Of a DNA stretch of 64,000 nt, positions 54,364-62,999 are shown one piece after another. A program made the position numbers and the translations under genes. How positions within the stretch are numbered: the first letter of the stretch is position 1; every line of letters begins with the position of its first letter. Origin of the DNA: Methanosarcinales archaeon (GTDB lineage Archaea; Halobacteriota; Methanosarcinia; Methanosarcinales; Methanoperedenaceae); contig CAJPFJ010000030.1 in assembly GCA_905339155.1 (NCBI GenBank), positions 24,189 to 88,188 of the forward strand, read 5' to 3'. The notes beneath the pieces are model-generated. The model worked only from the letters and a program-made list of their open reading frames with translations. It was not told where the DNA came from and ran no database searches.

Positions 54364-54648
54364 ATGATATCCCAGGCAAGAAAGAAAGTTAAAGAAGGAA
54401 AAGTCATTAAGGTGGAAGTTGAATACGATGAAGTTATAAAAAATATCAGGATAACAGGTGATTTTTTCTTGCATCCGGAAGATATCCTGGATAAAATCGA
54501 AAAAAGCATTATTGGTCTTAATAAAACCGACAGTGAAGAGGCTATTGCTTCAAATATTAATAGAATTATCGCAGCTGAAGATGTCCAGATGATAGGAATT
54601 AGTCCGGAATCCATTGCCGGATTGGTGAAGGAGGCATTGAATTCTTAA
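54364..54648 (+). CDS. Lipoate-protein ligase C-terminal subunit (LplB-like)
   Basis: The 94-residue protein resembles the accessory C-terminal domain of lipoate-protein ligase A, which is a separate protein in some archaea such as Thermoplasma: KVKEGKVIKVEVEYDE, ITGDFFLHPEDILDKIE and IGISPESIAGLVKEAL. It enables the ligase to activate lipoate. The catalytic subunit is not in the window. The lipA gene starts two bases after its stop. Confidence 0.82.
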   Translation: MISQARKKVKEGKVIKVEVEYDEVIKNIRITGDFFLHPEDILDKIEKSIIGLNKTDSEEAIASNINRIIAAEDVQMIGISPESIAGLVKEALNS

Positions 54649-54650
54649 TT

Positions 54651-55490
54651 ATGATAAAACCCGGATGGTTAATAGTTAGACCCCCAACCGGAACAAAGTT
54701 CCAGGTTTTACGCAGGGCGCTGCATGATCAAGGCCTGAACACCGTATGCCAGAGCGCGAATTGTCCCAATGTGGGCGACTGCTGGAGCAGGGGTACGGCG
54801 ACGATTATGATAATGGGTTCAGTCTGCACAAGGAATTGCAGGTTCTGTGCTGTAAAAAAAGGAAAGGTCGGGGAAACTCTTGACCCTTCTGAACCGGAAA
54901 GGATCGCCATAGCGATTAAAAAGGTAGGTTTAAAACACGTTGTACTCACATCAGTGGACAGGGATGATCTTATCGATGGCGGCGCCGGGCATTTTGCAGA
55001 TTGTATCACGGCGCTGAAACAATTGAGAGAAAATATAATAATAGAGGCCCTGATACCTGATTTTTCGGGTAATACCCGGTGCTTGAAAAAAATAATCGAT
55101 GTTAATCCTGATATTATCGGGCATAATATTGAGACGACACGTGAATTTCAGGCTCTTGCTAGGGATAGAAGGGCAGGGTACAATTTATCCCTGGAAGTGC
55201 TGGGAAAAATCAAAAAGATTTGTCCTTCAATTCGCACGAAATCTTCTCTCATGCTGGGGTTGGGGGAAACTGAGGAAATGGTCATAAATACGCTGCATGA
55301 TCTGAGAAATGTTGGAGTGGATATGATCACACTGGGTCAATATTTAAGACCAACGATTCACCATCTGGAGGTTAAAATGTATTTGCCTCCTGACAAATTT
55401 TCAGAGTACAAAAAGAAAGCGATGGATTTGGGATTTCTTTCTGTGGTCAGCGGCCCTCTTGTCAGGAGCTCGTATAGTCCTCGTTTCTAA
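54651..55490 (+). CDS. lipA: Lipoyl synthase
   Basis: The 279-residue radical SAM protein has the auxiliary cluster motif CQSANCPNVGDC (Cys33, 38, 44), the radical SAM motif CTRNCRFC (Cys59, 63, 66), and the C-terminal serine in VRSSYSPRF that ligates the auxiliary cluster. It inserts two sulfur atoms in octanoyl groups. It ends the gcvPB operon, so the cell can make its own lipoyl H protein. Confidence 0.95.
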   Translation: MIKPGWLIVRPPTGTKFQVLRRALHDQGLNTVCQSANCPNVGDCWSRGTATIMIMGSVCTRNCRFCAVKKGKVGETLDPSEPERIAIAIKKVGLKHVVLTSVDRDDLIDGGAGHFADCITALKQLRENIIIEALIPDFSGNTRCLKKIIDVNPDIIGHNIETTREFQALARDRRAGYNLSLEVLGKIKKICPSIRTKSSLMLGLGETEEMVINTLHDLRNVGVDMITLGQYLRPTIHHLEVKMYLPPDKFSEYKKKAMDLGFLSVVSGPLVRSSYSPRF

Positions 55491-55602
55491 TGACACCGAT
55501 AATATGTATTGACTCCTTCTTGATGGCGCACTTTCCCTGCTTGTGCAACAACACCCATAGATGAGAAAGGAGAGGCAAAGTAATTTTCTTATACAGCTCG
55601 TA

Positions 55603-56253
55603 TCACGTCCCTATTCCAAGAGACCTGGCTATCTTTAGCGCTGCTGTCCCAATTGAGAGAACAATGCTTTTAACAACGCCTCTACCTTCAATTACGATAT
55701 CCTTCTTATCCATCGCATCCAGAAATGCATCAGCTGGTTTCTGTGTGCCCATGATATTACGTACTGTGTTTTCATTTGTTTTGACCACGATTGTTGGATT
55801 AACTTCCGGGCTCAATTTGACAGCTCCCTGAAGTATCTTCGTTGCATCCGAGGAAGAAACTTTCACATCGTTATCAACATCAAGGTTTTGATCTTCAGGC
55901 ATTTTCCCCACGGACATCTTCAGGGCGCACAGGGCATCTAAGGATGTTATCGCACCGTCTTTATTGCAGTCACCTTTACCTGAAGGTATCTTTGGTCCTA
56001 CCTTCACGAACTGGATAATCTTCACATCCTCAGTTACAGCCTTAACTTCAAGTTCTGTTCCCTCATTTAAATCTATGATAACCTGCATTTCCTCATTTCC
56101 GAGCAGGGTTTTTATAACCCCAGGGACTTTATGTGCATTCTGGTTGTAACCAGGTATCTTCTGATACATATCGCCAAAAAGGTCGGCACTGACTGGAACA
56201 GCTGAGAAGATAAAAACCATAAATAAAATAAAAATTGCTGTTCTCATTTTCAT
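55603..56253 (-). CDS. Exported dockerin-domain protein
   Basis: The 216-residue protein has a signal peptide (IFILFMVFIFSAVPVSA) and a type I dockerin near residues 90-150: two calcium-loop repeats, GDCNKDGAITSLDALCALKM and LDVDNDVKVSSSDATKILQG. Dockerins bind cohesins with calcium. The ATG at 56253 overlaps the upstream cohesin stop by four bases and has AAGGAG before it. The C-terminus is not membrane-bound on clear evidence. It is the last gene of the cohesin/dockerin operon. Confidence 0.88.
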   Translation of the reverse strand: MKMRTAIFILFMVFIFSAVPVSADLFGDMYQKIPGYNQNAHKVPGVIKTLLGNEEMQVIIDLNEGTELEVKAVTEDVKIIQFVKVGPKIPSGKGDCNKDGAITSLDALCALKMSVGKMPEDQNLDVDNDVKVSSSDATKILQGAVKLSPEVNPTIVVKTNENTVRNIMGTQKPADAFLDAMDKKDIVIEGRGVVKSIVLSIGTAALKIARSLGIGT

Positions 56254-56801
56254 CGCTTCTCCTTTTCTTTCCATCTGATAAGCATTAATGCTGTGCTTAC
56301 TGCGGTTATAGCCAGCATTACCATGATATCATCGCCTGCCTCTCTTGGGGCTTCACTGGTAACTTTAAATATCCCGCCACTGGTGGTGGCGCTGATTTGC
56401 GAAAGATCGATGTTATGGGCTGTGACCTTCTCTATGGTCAGAGGGCTCGTTGAACCAATGCCGCCAAGCACCTCAAAGGTAACAGTGGCAAAAGTTCCGT
56501 CTCCATTTATTCCACGCGAATCAGCAAGAGCTATCGCAACCTCTCCCTTATTTGCACTGTTTGCCTCGATATATGCATTTTCTCCAAGCCTTTTGCCTTC
56601 CACAGTCATTGCTCTTAAAACAGAAGGGTCATACTTTAACACGATGTCCATGCTTCCCAGAGCTAATGCATCACTTATATTTAGAGGCACTTTTGTTATG
56701 CCTCCCTTTGCACCTCCTGCATCACTCATACTTACTGTTAGACCTGCTGCCTGCCCGATCAAGGCAAACAGAAATATTATTATGATCATTGATCTTTTCA
56801 T
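56250..56801 (-). CDS. Membrane-anchored cohesin-domain protein 1
   Basis: The 183-residue protein has a signal peptide, one cohesin domain (KVPLNISDALALGSMDIVLK, YDPSVLRAMTV, EVAIALADSRGINGDGTFAT, TFEVLG) and a C-terminal helix (MVMLAITAVSTALMLI) followed by RWKEKEKR. The cohesin faces outside and can bind dockerins. ATG 56801 follows GGAG with a nine-base gap. Confidence 0.9.
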   Translation of the reverse strand: MKRSMIIIIFLFALIGQAAGLTVSMSDAGGAKGGITKVPLNISDALALGSMDIVLKYDPSVLRAMTVEGKRLGENAYIEANSANKGEVAIALADSRGINGDGTFATVTFEVLGGIGSTSPLTIEKVTAHNIDLSQISATTSGGIFKVTSEAPREAGDDIMVMLAITAVSTALMLIRWKEKEKR

Positions 56802-56836
56802 TTTATCACACTCCACACCTTCACATGAAGAGCTGC

Positions 56837-57388
56837 TTATGCTTCCTTTTTCGACTTTGAGATTTTCCTGACAACGAATACCAGTATCAATAGAACAATG
56901 ATTGCTGCAATTATTATCGACAATACAGGTAGTCCCTTTTCTTCCACATTGAATGTCCCGGGCGAGGTTTTTATTTGAACATCCAGCAGATTTATGTCAT
57001 ACCCGGTTGCCTCTAAGGATATCTGGGTCGAGGCTCCTGTATCTCCTACCACCTCAAAGGAAGCATCCAGTATTGCTCCATCACCTGAGATACCCTTTGA
57101 ATCAGCAAAACTGATTCGCATCGTTCCGGGATTTAACTCATTGGATTCTACAAGTGCATTCGAAGCAAGAGCCCCGGCATCTGCTCCCATCCCCTTCAAG
57201 ACCGAAGGGTCGTAGTTCAGAACTATGCCCATTGCTCCAAGATTTGTTGCCCCTGCTACATTGATGGGAACCTTCACTGTATCTCCTTTTGCGCCTTTGG
57301 AATCAACCACACTTACGCTAACAGGTGCCGCCAGCGCCTGACCTATAAGCGCAAGCAGCAGAATGGTTGTAATTATTGATCTTTTCAT
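56837..57388 (-). CDS. Membrane-anchored cohesin-domain protein 2
   Basis: The 183-residue protein is a paralog of the next gene: signal peptide, cohesin domain (KVPINVAGATNLGAMGIVLN, YDPSVLKGMGAD, ISFADSKGISGDGAILDA, SFEVVG), a C-terminal helix (LSIIIAAIIVLLILVFVV) and a basic end. ATG 57388 lies one base after the stop of the hybrid gene, so both are translated from one message. Confidence 0.9.
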   Translation of the reverse strand: MKRSIITTILLLALIGQALAAPVSVSVVDSKGAKGDTVKVPINVAGATNLGAMGIVLNYDPSVLKGMGADAGALASNALVESNELNPGTMRISFADSKGISGDGAILDASFEVVGDTGASTQISLEATGYDINLLDVQIKTSPGTFNVEEKGLPVLSIIIAAIIVLLILVFVVRKISKSKKEA

Positions 57389-57389
57389 T

Positions 57390-59357
57390 TCATCCACCTT
57401 CTCTTACTACGGCTTTCAGCATATCTCTTGCATCCGAGGAATCTACCTTTCCATCTTTATTATAATCGTAGCACATATTCACAGCTCTTTTTTCCACAGC
57501 CATCTGAAGTGCTGCAAGCACATCTCTCTCATCAAGTTTTGTGTCACCATTGCAGTCCCCATTTATGGTGGGAGTTCCAACAGTAAACGTGCCTGGAATT
57601 ACCCTTACGCTTATCGTTATACCACCTGTCTTGCTTGCTGTGGTGACAGTGCCTCCTATTAAGGCAGTAGCCCCTTTGTTCCCTAAGACATCGAATATCA
57701 TGACTGCTATAGAGCCCGAACCGCTTACTTCTTCCTTGACTGCAAAAGATATCTTTAATCTCCCTGTGCTCACTTCATTCCAGTCGAATACTGCTCTTTG
57801 ATTCAGGGAACCCTTTGTTATATCTTTTATTTTCAGGATGGAGGTGTCATAATTCAAAGTGAGATCCATATTGGCGAGGTTATCTGCGTTGCACATCATT
57901 ATGGGTATTTCCACAGTATTCCCTTTATTCATCGTCCTGTCCTCGATGTACAGGTATGGCTCGGTTCCTGTGCATTTTTTAGAGACGGGAATGGTAGTGG
58001 GAATAGAGGGGGTGGCTGTCGTGGTTGTAGTGGTTGTTGCAGTTGGAGCAGATGAAGTAGCACCGATGACTGTCGCTGCCTTTTCTGTACTGCCGTCCGA
58101 GAAAACAGCGGTTACAATAAAATGCTGGCCATTGTTAAAGTATCCGGAAGTTTCAGCATATAGATCGTAGGTCGCCTCTCCGGTAATGGTGTCAGTAATT
58201 GGGCTGTCGGTAGGATTGAGAATCGCGCCATTTTCCGATTTATGAACGCCCAGAATCCATAAGCCATCGGGAACTGTATTCCAGAACTGACCAGACGCTG
58301 GCTGATCGTTTGCGTCAGCACTTTCCAGTTTGAGGGAGGTCAAAGTCTTAGCAGCCTGCGTATGGAGCCTTAAGCGGAAGTGACCGTCACCCGTACCATC
58401 AGGCTGATGAGTATAGGTCCCTACCTTATCTTCTCCAGAGCCAATATAGCTTAATTCGGCTGTGGATGAAGTGGAGGTTATATTTACTCTTATCTTGTTG
58501 CTCCGTGCGATATCGTTATAACCTCCAGTAGGCCAGTTTTGGAACATCCTGAACTCGTATTCCCCTTCTTGTGATGGGGCTGTAAATGTCAGAGTTCCAC
58601 TGGTCTTCTCTCCCAGATAGTAATATTCACCGTAGTTTTCATTTTTTGCTGTAATTGCATACATTGCAATCCAATCCTGCTGATAGCCTGGGGCTGTAAA
58701 GGTAACTGTGATTTTTTGTCCAGGCAACACTGTGGTCGGGGTTGCAGAAAGAATGTATGAGGATGGAGATGGAGTAACTGCGGAAGGAGTAACTCCAGGA
58801 CCGGATATAGTCGTGGATTCACCTATCAGTTCTATTGCATCGATCTCATTCCAGCCTGGCACGTTTGTATCAATGTACACTTTAACAGTATTTGTAAGAT
58901 AGATGGTCTGTTCAAAGCTTATATTAGACCAAGCATCCCTATTGGTTATTCCAGCACCGGGATCGGTTCCTGTCCAAGCTGTATAATATACACCATTGGT
59001 ATCCTTCAGGTCGATCCTGGTAAGTGCCCCTGGATTGTAGGTTTCATGAAGATTAACGCCTTCGGCATATACAGGTATATTATAATTTAATTCTATCCAC
59101 TGAATACCTTCATCTGCACCCAGGGTTGTCCATGCAGTATTAATATCACCATAAGCGAATGTATTCGGCGCACCTGCAGCTTGTGCAGCGGACCAGCCTG
59201 TTGAAGAATACTCGCTGCTTGCTATTGCCGTCGATGCCCACTGTCGTATTGTGCCGCCAGCCGTTTGCCCCACTGCGTTTTGAACAACCAATCCCAAAAC
59301 CAGTGCCAACGCAACTAACAACCATCCAGCTTTTTGAACAGATTTAACTCCTTTCAT
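57390..59357 (-). CDS. Large exported protein with discoidin-like, Ig-like, cohesin and dockerin domains
   Basis: The 655-residue protein has a signal peptide, a discoidin-like beta domain (about 35-180; ASSEYSSTGWSAAQAAGAPN), Ig-like beta regions (about 200-440), a Thr-rich linker near 450, a cohesin domain (about 465-600; VEIPIMMCNADNLANMDLTL, NYDTSILKIKD) and a C-terminal dockerin (about 600-655; GDCNGDTKLDERDVLAALQM, YDYNKDGKVDSSDARDML). With both a cohesin and a dockerin it can link the other proteins into chains. AAAGGAGG precedes the ATG. Confidence 0.9.
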   Translation of the reverse strand: MKGVKSVQKAGWLLVALALVLGLVVQNAVGQTAGGTIRQWASTAIASSEYSSTGWSAAQAAGAPNTFAYGDINTAWTTLGADEGIQWIELNYNIPVYAEGVNLHETYNPGALTRIDLKDTNGVYYTAWTGTDPGAGITNRDAWSNISFEQTIYLTNTVKVYIDTNVPGWNEIDAIELIGESTTISGPGVTPSAVTPSPSSYILSATPTTVLPGQKITVTFTAPGYQQDWIAMYAITAKNENYGEYYYLGEKTSGTLTFTAPSQEGEYEFRMFQNWPTGGYNDIARSNKIRVNITSTSSTAELSYIGSGEDKVGTYTHQPDGTGDGHFRLRLHTQAAKTLTSLKLESADANDQPASGQFWNTVPDGLWILGVHKSENGAILNPTDSPITDTITGEATYDLYAETSGYFNNGQHFIVTAVFSDGSTEKAATVIGATSSAPTATTTTTTTATPSIPTTIPVSKKCTGTEPYLYIEDRTMNKGNTVEIPIMMCNADNLANMDLTLNYDTSILKIKDITKGSLNQRAVFDWNEVSTGRLKISFAVKEEVSGSGSIAVMIFDVLGNKGATALIGGTVTTASKTGGITISVRVIPGTFTVGTPTINGDCNGDTKLDERDVLAALQMAVEKRAVNMCYDYNKDGKVDSSDARDMLKAVVREGG

Positions 59358-59535
59358 TTATTATTTCCTCCTTTTTTTTGTGCCGCCATGCGAATCAAAG
59401 CAAGAACCTGCAACTATAGAAGGCATTTACGTATGAGCATGCCTTCAGTATTCCATATCGATCCCATCACTCAGGTTCGTTCGCCTTTGCCACAAGGCTT
59501 GTAGCTGAATAACTCACTTTAGCCCTCTTTTATCT
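59358..59535 (-). promoter_or_regulatory. Long structured leader of the cohesin/dockerin operon
   Basis: On the minus strand, a TATA-like ctatttatactt (59559-59570) places transcription start near 59535, leaving about 180 bases before the ATG. The leader holds a perfect eight-pair hairpin (GAAGGCAT/ATGCCTTC, 59419-59446) and a second GCCTT/AAGGC hairpin (59483-59498). It matches no riboswitch class I can name. Confidence 0.4.
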
Positions 59536-60055
59536 TAATGATTATATGTGTGATATAAGTATAAATAGCTTGTGATATATATAATAATAATGATAATAAA
59601 TGAGCTGCTAAGCAGAACCTCCATACAGGCCTAGTTACGTTGCTGTCACCATACGGCACTTTATATCAATCATATTGTTCATTTTCAATCATTGGGACTG
59701 GGACGACCGATAATGCACAAACATTAATAAAAATTTAACATATTAGATAATCAATATTGGCAGCATTATTTCCAGAGTTTTTGTTAAAACTGAAACTGTC
59801 CCAAAATGTAATAAACGACTGCTGTCATGAAAGAGGAAGTCGTAACTAGAAAAGACATTAACATGTCAAGGGCGACCTTTTGAACTGCTGAAACGGGTAC
59901 AGAAGTAGGACATATTGTGAGATATGGTTGATGGGATTGATGAGGAAAAAGCATTCCTGAAAGTTTCTCCATATGGAAAAATAGAAGTAGTACGGCAGGT
60001 TCACGATTGAACATATTTAAGTATAAGCGCCACATTTCAAAAGCCGGTAATTTTT
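59536..60055. other. Intergenic stretch with promoters and gene debris
   Basis: The left part carries the operon promoter. At 59815-60010 the plus strand shows a decayed gene: ATFELLKRVQK in one frame and DMVDGIDEEKAFLKVSPYGK in another, ending at 60010. TATA-like catatttaagtata (60009-60022) serves thiC. Confidence 0.4.
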
Positions 60056-61336
60056 ATGAGTCTTATCACTGAAGCAAGAAACGGTAACATTACAGAAGAA
60101 ATGAAAAAAGTAGCCGAAGCCGAAGGCGTTGAACCTGAATTTGTGAGGCGCGGAATAGAAAGCGGGCGGATAGTAATTCCTGGCAGTCCTTATCGCTATA
60201 CAAAGCCGTGTGGCATCGGGAAAGGGCTTCGCACAAAAGTGAATGCTTCAATTGGAACATCATCCGATATTGTGGACGTTGATATGGAAATCGAAAAAGC
60301 CAGAGTTGCAGAAGCAACAGGCGCAGATACTCTGATGGAGCTTTCAACTGGCGGGGATTTTTATGATATCAGGAAAAAGGTCATTGATTCCACTACCCTG
60401 TCAGTTGGAAGTGTGCCCCTGTACCAGGCTTTTATCGAAGCGATCAGAAAATACGGTTCTGTCGTTGATATGAAAGAAGATGACCTCTTTAAAGTAACTG
60501 CCGAGCAGGCAAAGCTGGGGACGAATTTCATGGCTATCCATACGGGAATTAACCTTTTCACAGTGGAAAGGCTGAAAAAACAGGGCAGATTTGGAGGATT
60601 GTGTTCACGCGGTGGTGCTTTTATGACCGCATGGATGCTGCATAATGAGAAAGAGAACCCGCTCTACAGCGAATTCGATTATCTTCTTGAAATAATGAAA
60701 GAACACGAGGTCACACTCAGCATGGGCAATGGTATGCGCGCCGGGGCGATTCATGATTCCACTGACAGAGCCCAGATCCAGGAACTTATCATGAACTCGG
60801 AGCTATCAGACCAGGCACATGAAGCAGGTGTCCAGACCATTGTCGAAGGACCGGGTCACATTCCTCTTGATGAAATAGAAACAAACGTAATACTCATGAA
60901 GCGTTTGAGCGGTGAGAAGCCTTTCTATATGCTCGGGCCGCTTGTTACCGATATCGCGCCCGGTTACGACCACATTGTTGCAGCCATCGGCGCTTCTCTT
61001 TCAAGCGCTTACGGCGCGGATTTCATATGCTATGTTACACCGGCCGAGCACCTTGCCCTTCCGAATCTGGATGATGTAAGGCAAGGGGTAATTACTGCAA
61101 GGATAGCGGCGCATATAGGCGATATGGTCAAGAACAAAGATCGTCAGCGTGACATGGATATGGGAAGAGCAAGGCGTGATCTTCGATGGGAAAAGATGTA
61201 TGAGCTTGCAATCGATCCAAAATATGCAAAATCAGTCAGGGACAGCCGTTCACCCAGCGATGAAGAGGCATGCACTATGTGCGGGAACTATTGCGCCCTT
61301 AAGATCGTGAAACAGAATTTTAATTTTGAACGCTGA
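60056..61336 (+). CDS. thiC: Phosphomethylpyrimidine synthase ThiC
   Basis: The 426-residue radical SAM enzyme converts aminoimidazole ribotide to the thiamine pyrimidine. It has NASIGTSSDIVDVDMEIEKA near residue 63, MELSTGGDFYDIR near 95, EGPGHIPLDEI near 264, and the C-terminal cluster motif CTMCGNYCALK. The last cysteines are spaced C-X2-C-X3-C, one residue shorter than in bacterial ThiC, as I expect of archaeal forms. No thiamine riboswitch is seen upstream. Confidence 0.95.
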   Translation: MSLITEARNGNITEEMKKVAEAEGVEPEFVRRGIESGRIVIPGSPYRYTKPCGIGKGLRTKVNASIGTSSDIVDVDMEIEKARVAEATGADTLMELSTGGDFYDIRKKVIDSTTLSVGSVPLYQAFIEAIRKYGSVVDMKEDDLFKVTAEQAKLGTNFMAIHTGINLFTVERLKKQGRFGGLCSRGGAFMTAWMLHNEKENPLYSEFDYLLEIMKEHEVTLSMGNGMRAGAIHDSTDRAQIQELIMNSELSDQAHEAGVQTIVEGPGHIPLDEIETNVILMKRLSGEKPFYMLGPLVTDIAPGYDHIVAAIGASLSSAYGADFICYVTPAEHLALPNLDDVRQGVITARIAAHIGDMVKNKDRQRDMDMGRARRDLRWEKMYELAIDPKYAKSVRDSRSPSDEEACTMCGNYCALKIVKQNFNFER

Positions 61337-61352
61337 ACAATTAAAATTAACA

Positions 61353-61484
61353 TCAGTCTGTCCAGAAAAAAATAGGTAAAAATCCTGCGTTTCTCTCTCC
61401 ATTTTTTTCCTGTCTTTCAGTCGGTTTGTCAATATTCTCGGGGATTTTTTCATTCTTATTTTCAGCCATAATTTTCTTTTTCAT
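61353..61484 (-). CDS. 43-residue microprotein ending FLPIFFWTD, copy 2
   Basis: The frame starts with ATG at 61482-61484, nine bases after GGAGGGAG. It encodes a charged N-terminus (MKKKIMAENKNEKIPENIDK), TERQEKNGERN and the tail AGFLPIFFWTD. It is a paralog of the gene at 22147-22263; the last 28 bases of both frames differ at one or two positions only. The gene is convergent to thiC and has its own promoter region. Function unknown. Confidence 0.7.
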   Translation of the reverse strand: MKKKIMAENKNEKIPENIDKPTERQEKNGERNAGFLPIFFWTD

Positions 61485-61771
61485 ATTATTTTTCTCCCTC
61501 CATTTTGGTGGTTGAGGAAGCCAAGAAAATTAGTTTGCATCTTGGATAGGATAGAAATGGCTCCCTCATTTTACTAATACGTTTATTAATAATATAAATC
61601 ACCCTACAATTATTTGAGTTTATTTTTGATTTTAAATGTACTATGGATCGTATTTTAGTTTTTATTAGTTTTTTAAGGATTGTATTAATGAAAAAACGTA
61701 TAACATAATGTTAATTGGGCAGATAGGGGAGCACCAACTTAAAATATGTCTTAACACAATTATGGCGGTAC
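61485..61771. promoter_or_regulatory. Divergent promoter region
   Basis: This AT-rich stretch must hold promoters for the microprotein on minus and the aconitase-X gene on plus. I see no gene. Confidence 0.4.
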
Positions 61772-62929
61772 ATGTACCTCACCCCTGAAGAAGAAAAGGT
61801 CTTTAACGGAGACAGAGGCCCAACATACCAGAAAGCCATCGAGATCCTCACCGCCCTTGGCGACATCTACGGCGCCGACAGGTTGATCCCTATAAAGAGC
61901 GCGCAGATCGCCGGGGTTTCATATAAAACTATAGGCGATGCGGGTCTTGAATGGATATCTGACCTGAAAGGAAAAGTGGTGGTGCCATCTATCCTCAATC
62001 CTGCAGGCATGGACCTTGAATGCTGGAAGGAAATGGGAATAAGCGAAGAATTTGCGCACAAACAGCAGGAAATAATCAAAGCCTATGAGGAACTGGGCAT
62101 TATGACCGAATGCTCCTGCACACCGTATAATATCTATAATGATCTTGCAAGCTTTGGCGACCATGTGGCCTGGAGCGAGTCATCGGCAATTTGTTATGCA
62201 AACTCTGTAATCGGCGCCCGGACCAACAGGGAAGGCGGGCCAAGCGCTCTGTCGGCTGCGCTTATTGGTAAAACGCCGAACTATGGTTTACATCTGGATG
62301 AGAACAGGCGCCCTGTAATTCTAATAGAAGTAGAGCCAGAGCTTTATAATTCGGATTATGGCGCCCTTGGATACATTGTGGGTGAGATGATTGGTGATAA
62401 AGTCCCTGTTTTTGATCTTAATACCATCCCTACAAAGGATGAACTCAGATCCCTCGGAGCTGCATTGGCAGCGTCAGGCTCTGTGGCGCTATATCACGTT
62501 CGGGGAGTTACAATGGAATCAAGTAAATATGAACTCCCTTGCGAAAAAATAACCATTGAAGAAAAACAGATAAAAGAAGTTTACAAACAGGGTGAACCTG
62601 ACCTGATAGCTTTCGGATGTCCCCACAGCAGTGTTGACGAGCTTGAAAAACTGGCGCGACTCCTTGATGGAAAAAAGGTGAAAAAGGAAGTGTGGATTTG
62701 CACATCACGCGCCTTAAAGAACCGGCATTCTGAATTGATAAAGAGGATCGAGAAAAGTGGAGCAAAGGTTTTTTGTGATACCTGCATGGTAGTGTCCCCG
62801 GCCAGTGAAAAGTTCAAATGCATGATGGTGAATTCAGGGAAAGCGCATAAGTATGTACCCAACCTTTGCGGAGTAAAAAGTATCCTGGCAAGGACTGAAG
62901 ATTGTATAAAGGCAGCAGTTAGTGGATAA
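61772..62929 (+). CDS. Aconitase-X family protein, probable phosphomevalonate dehydratase large subunit
   Basis: The 385-residue protein matches the archaeal aconitase X catalytic subunit: MYLTPEEEKVFNGDRGPTYQ, AQIAGVSYKTIGDAGL near residue 45, CTPYNIYNDLASFGDHVAWS near 117, ANSVIGARTNREGGPSA near 142, FGCPHSS near 289, and cysteines in FCDTCMVVSP near 334. In archaea it dehydrates mevalonate 5-phosphate to trans-anhydromevalonate phosphate with a small swivelling subunit, which is not in this window. UbiD/UbiX at 40357-42182 would do the next step. Confidence 0.88.
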   Translation: MYLTPEEEKVFNGDRGPTYQKAIEILTALGDIYGADRLIPIKSAQIAGVSYKTIGDAGLEWISDLKGKVVVPSILNPAGMDLECWKEMGISEEFAHKQQEIIKAYEELGIMTECSCTPYNIYNDLASFGDHVAWSESSAICYANSVIGARTNREGGPSALSAALIGKTPNYGLHLDENRRPVILIEVEPELYNSDYGALGYIVGEMIGDKVPVFDLNTIPTKDELRSLGAALAASGSVALYHVRGVTMESSKYELPCEKITIEEKQIKEVYKQGEPDLIAFGCPHSSVDELEKLARLLDGKKVKKEVWICTSRALKNRHSELIKRIEKSGAKVFCDTCMVVSPASEKFKCMMVNSGKAHKYVPNLCGVKSILARTEDCIKAAVSG

Positions 62930-62999
62930 AACTTTAGTGCCCAGACCTTCGTCCAATCCTCAAAAACACATTTATTCTTGTAAAATAAACACAACCTGC

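Noticed and set aside
59460..59520. c-di-GMP class I riboswitch in the cohesin/dockerin leader
   Set aside because: Short GCAAA and AACC strings recall that class, but the order and the GACGCAAAGCC core are absent.
59640..60055. Thiamine riboswitch before thiC
   Set aside because: I looked for the conserved CUGAGA and ACCUGAUCUGG-type elements and found neither; the TATA box lies only about 40 bases before the ATG.
61250..61453. A 67-codon minus-strand frame overlapping thiC and the microprotein
   Set aside because: It is in another frame, has no ribosome binding site, and is the shadow of the thiC end; the microprotein frame is better supported.
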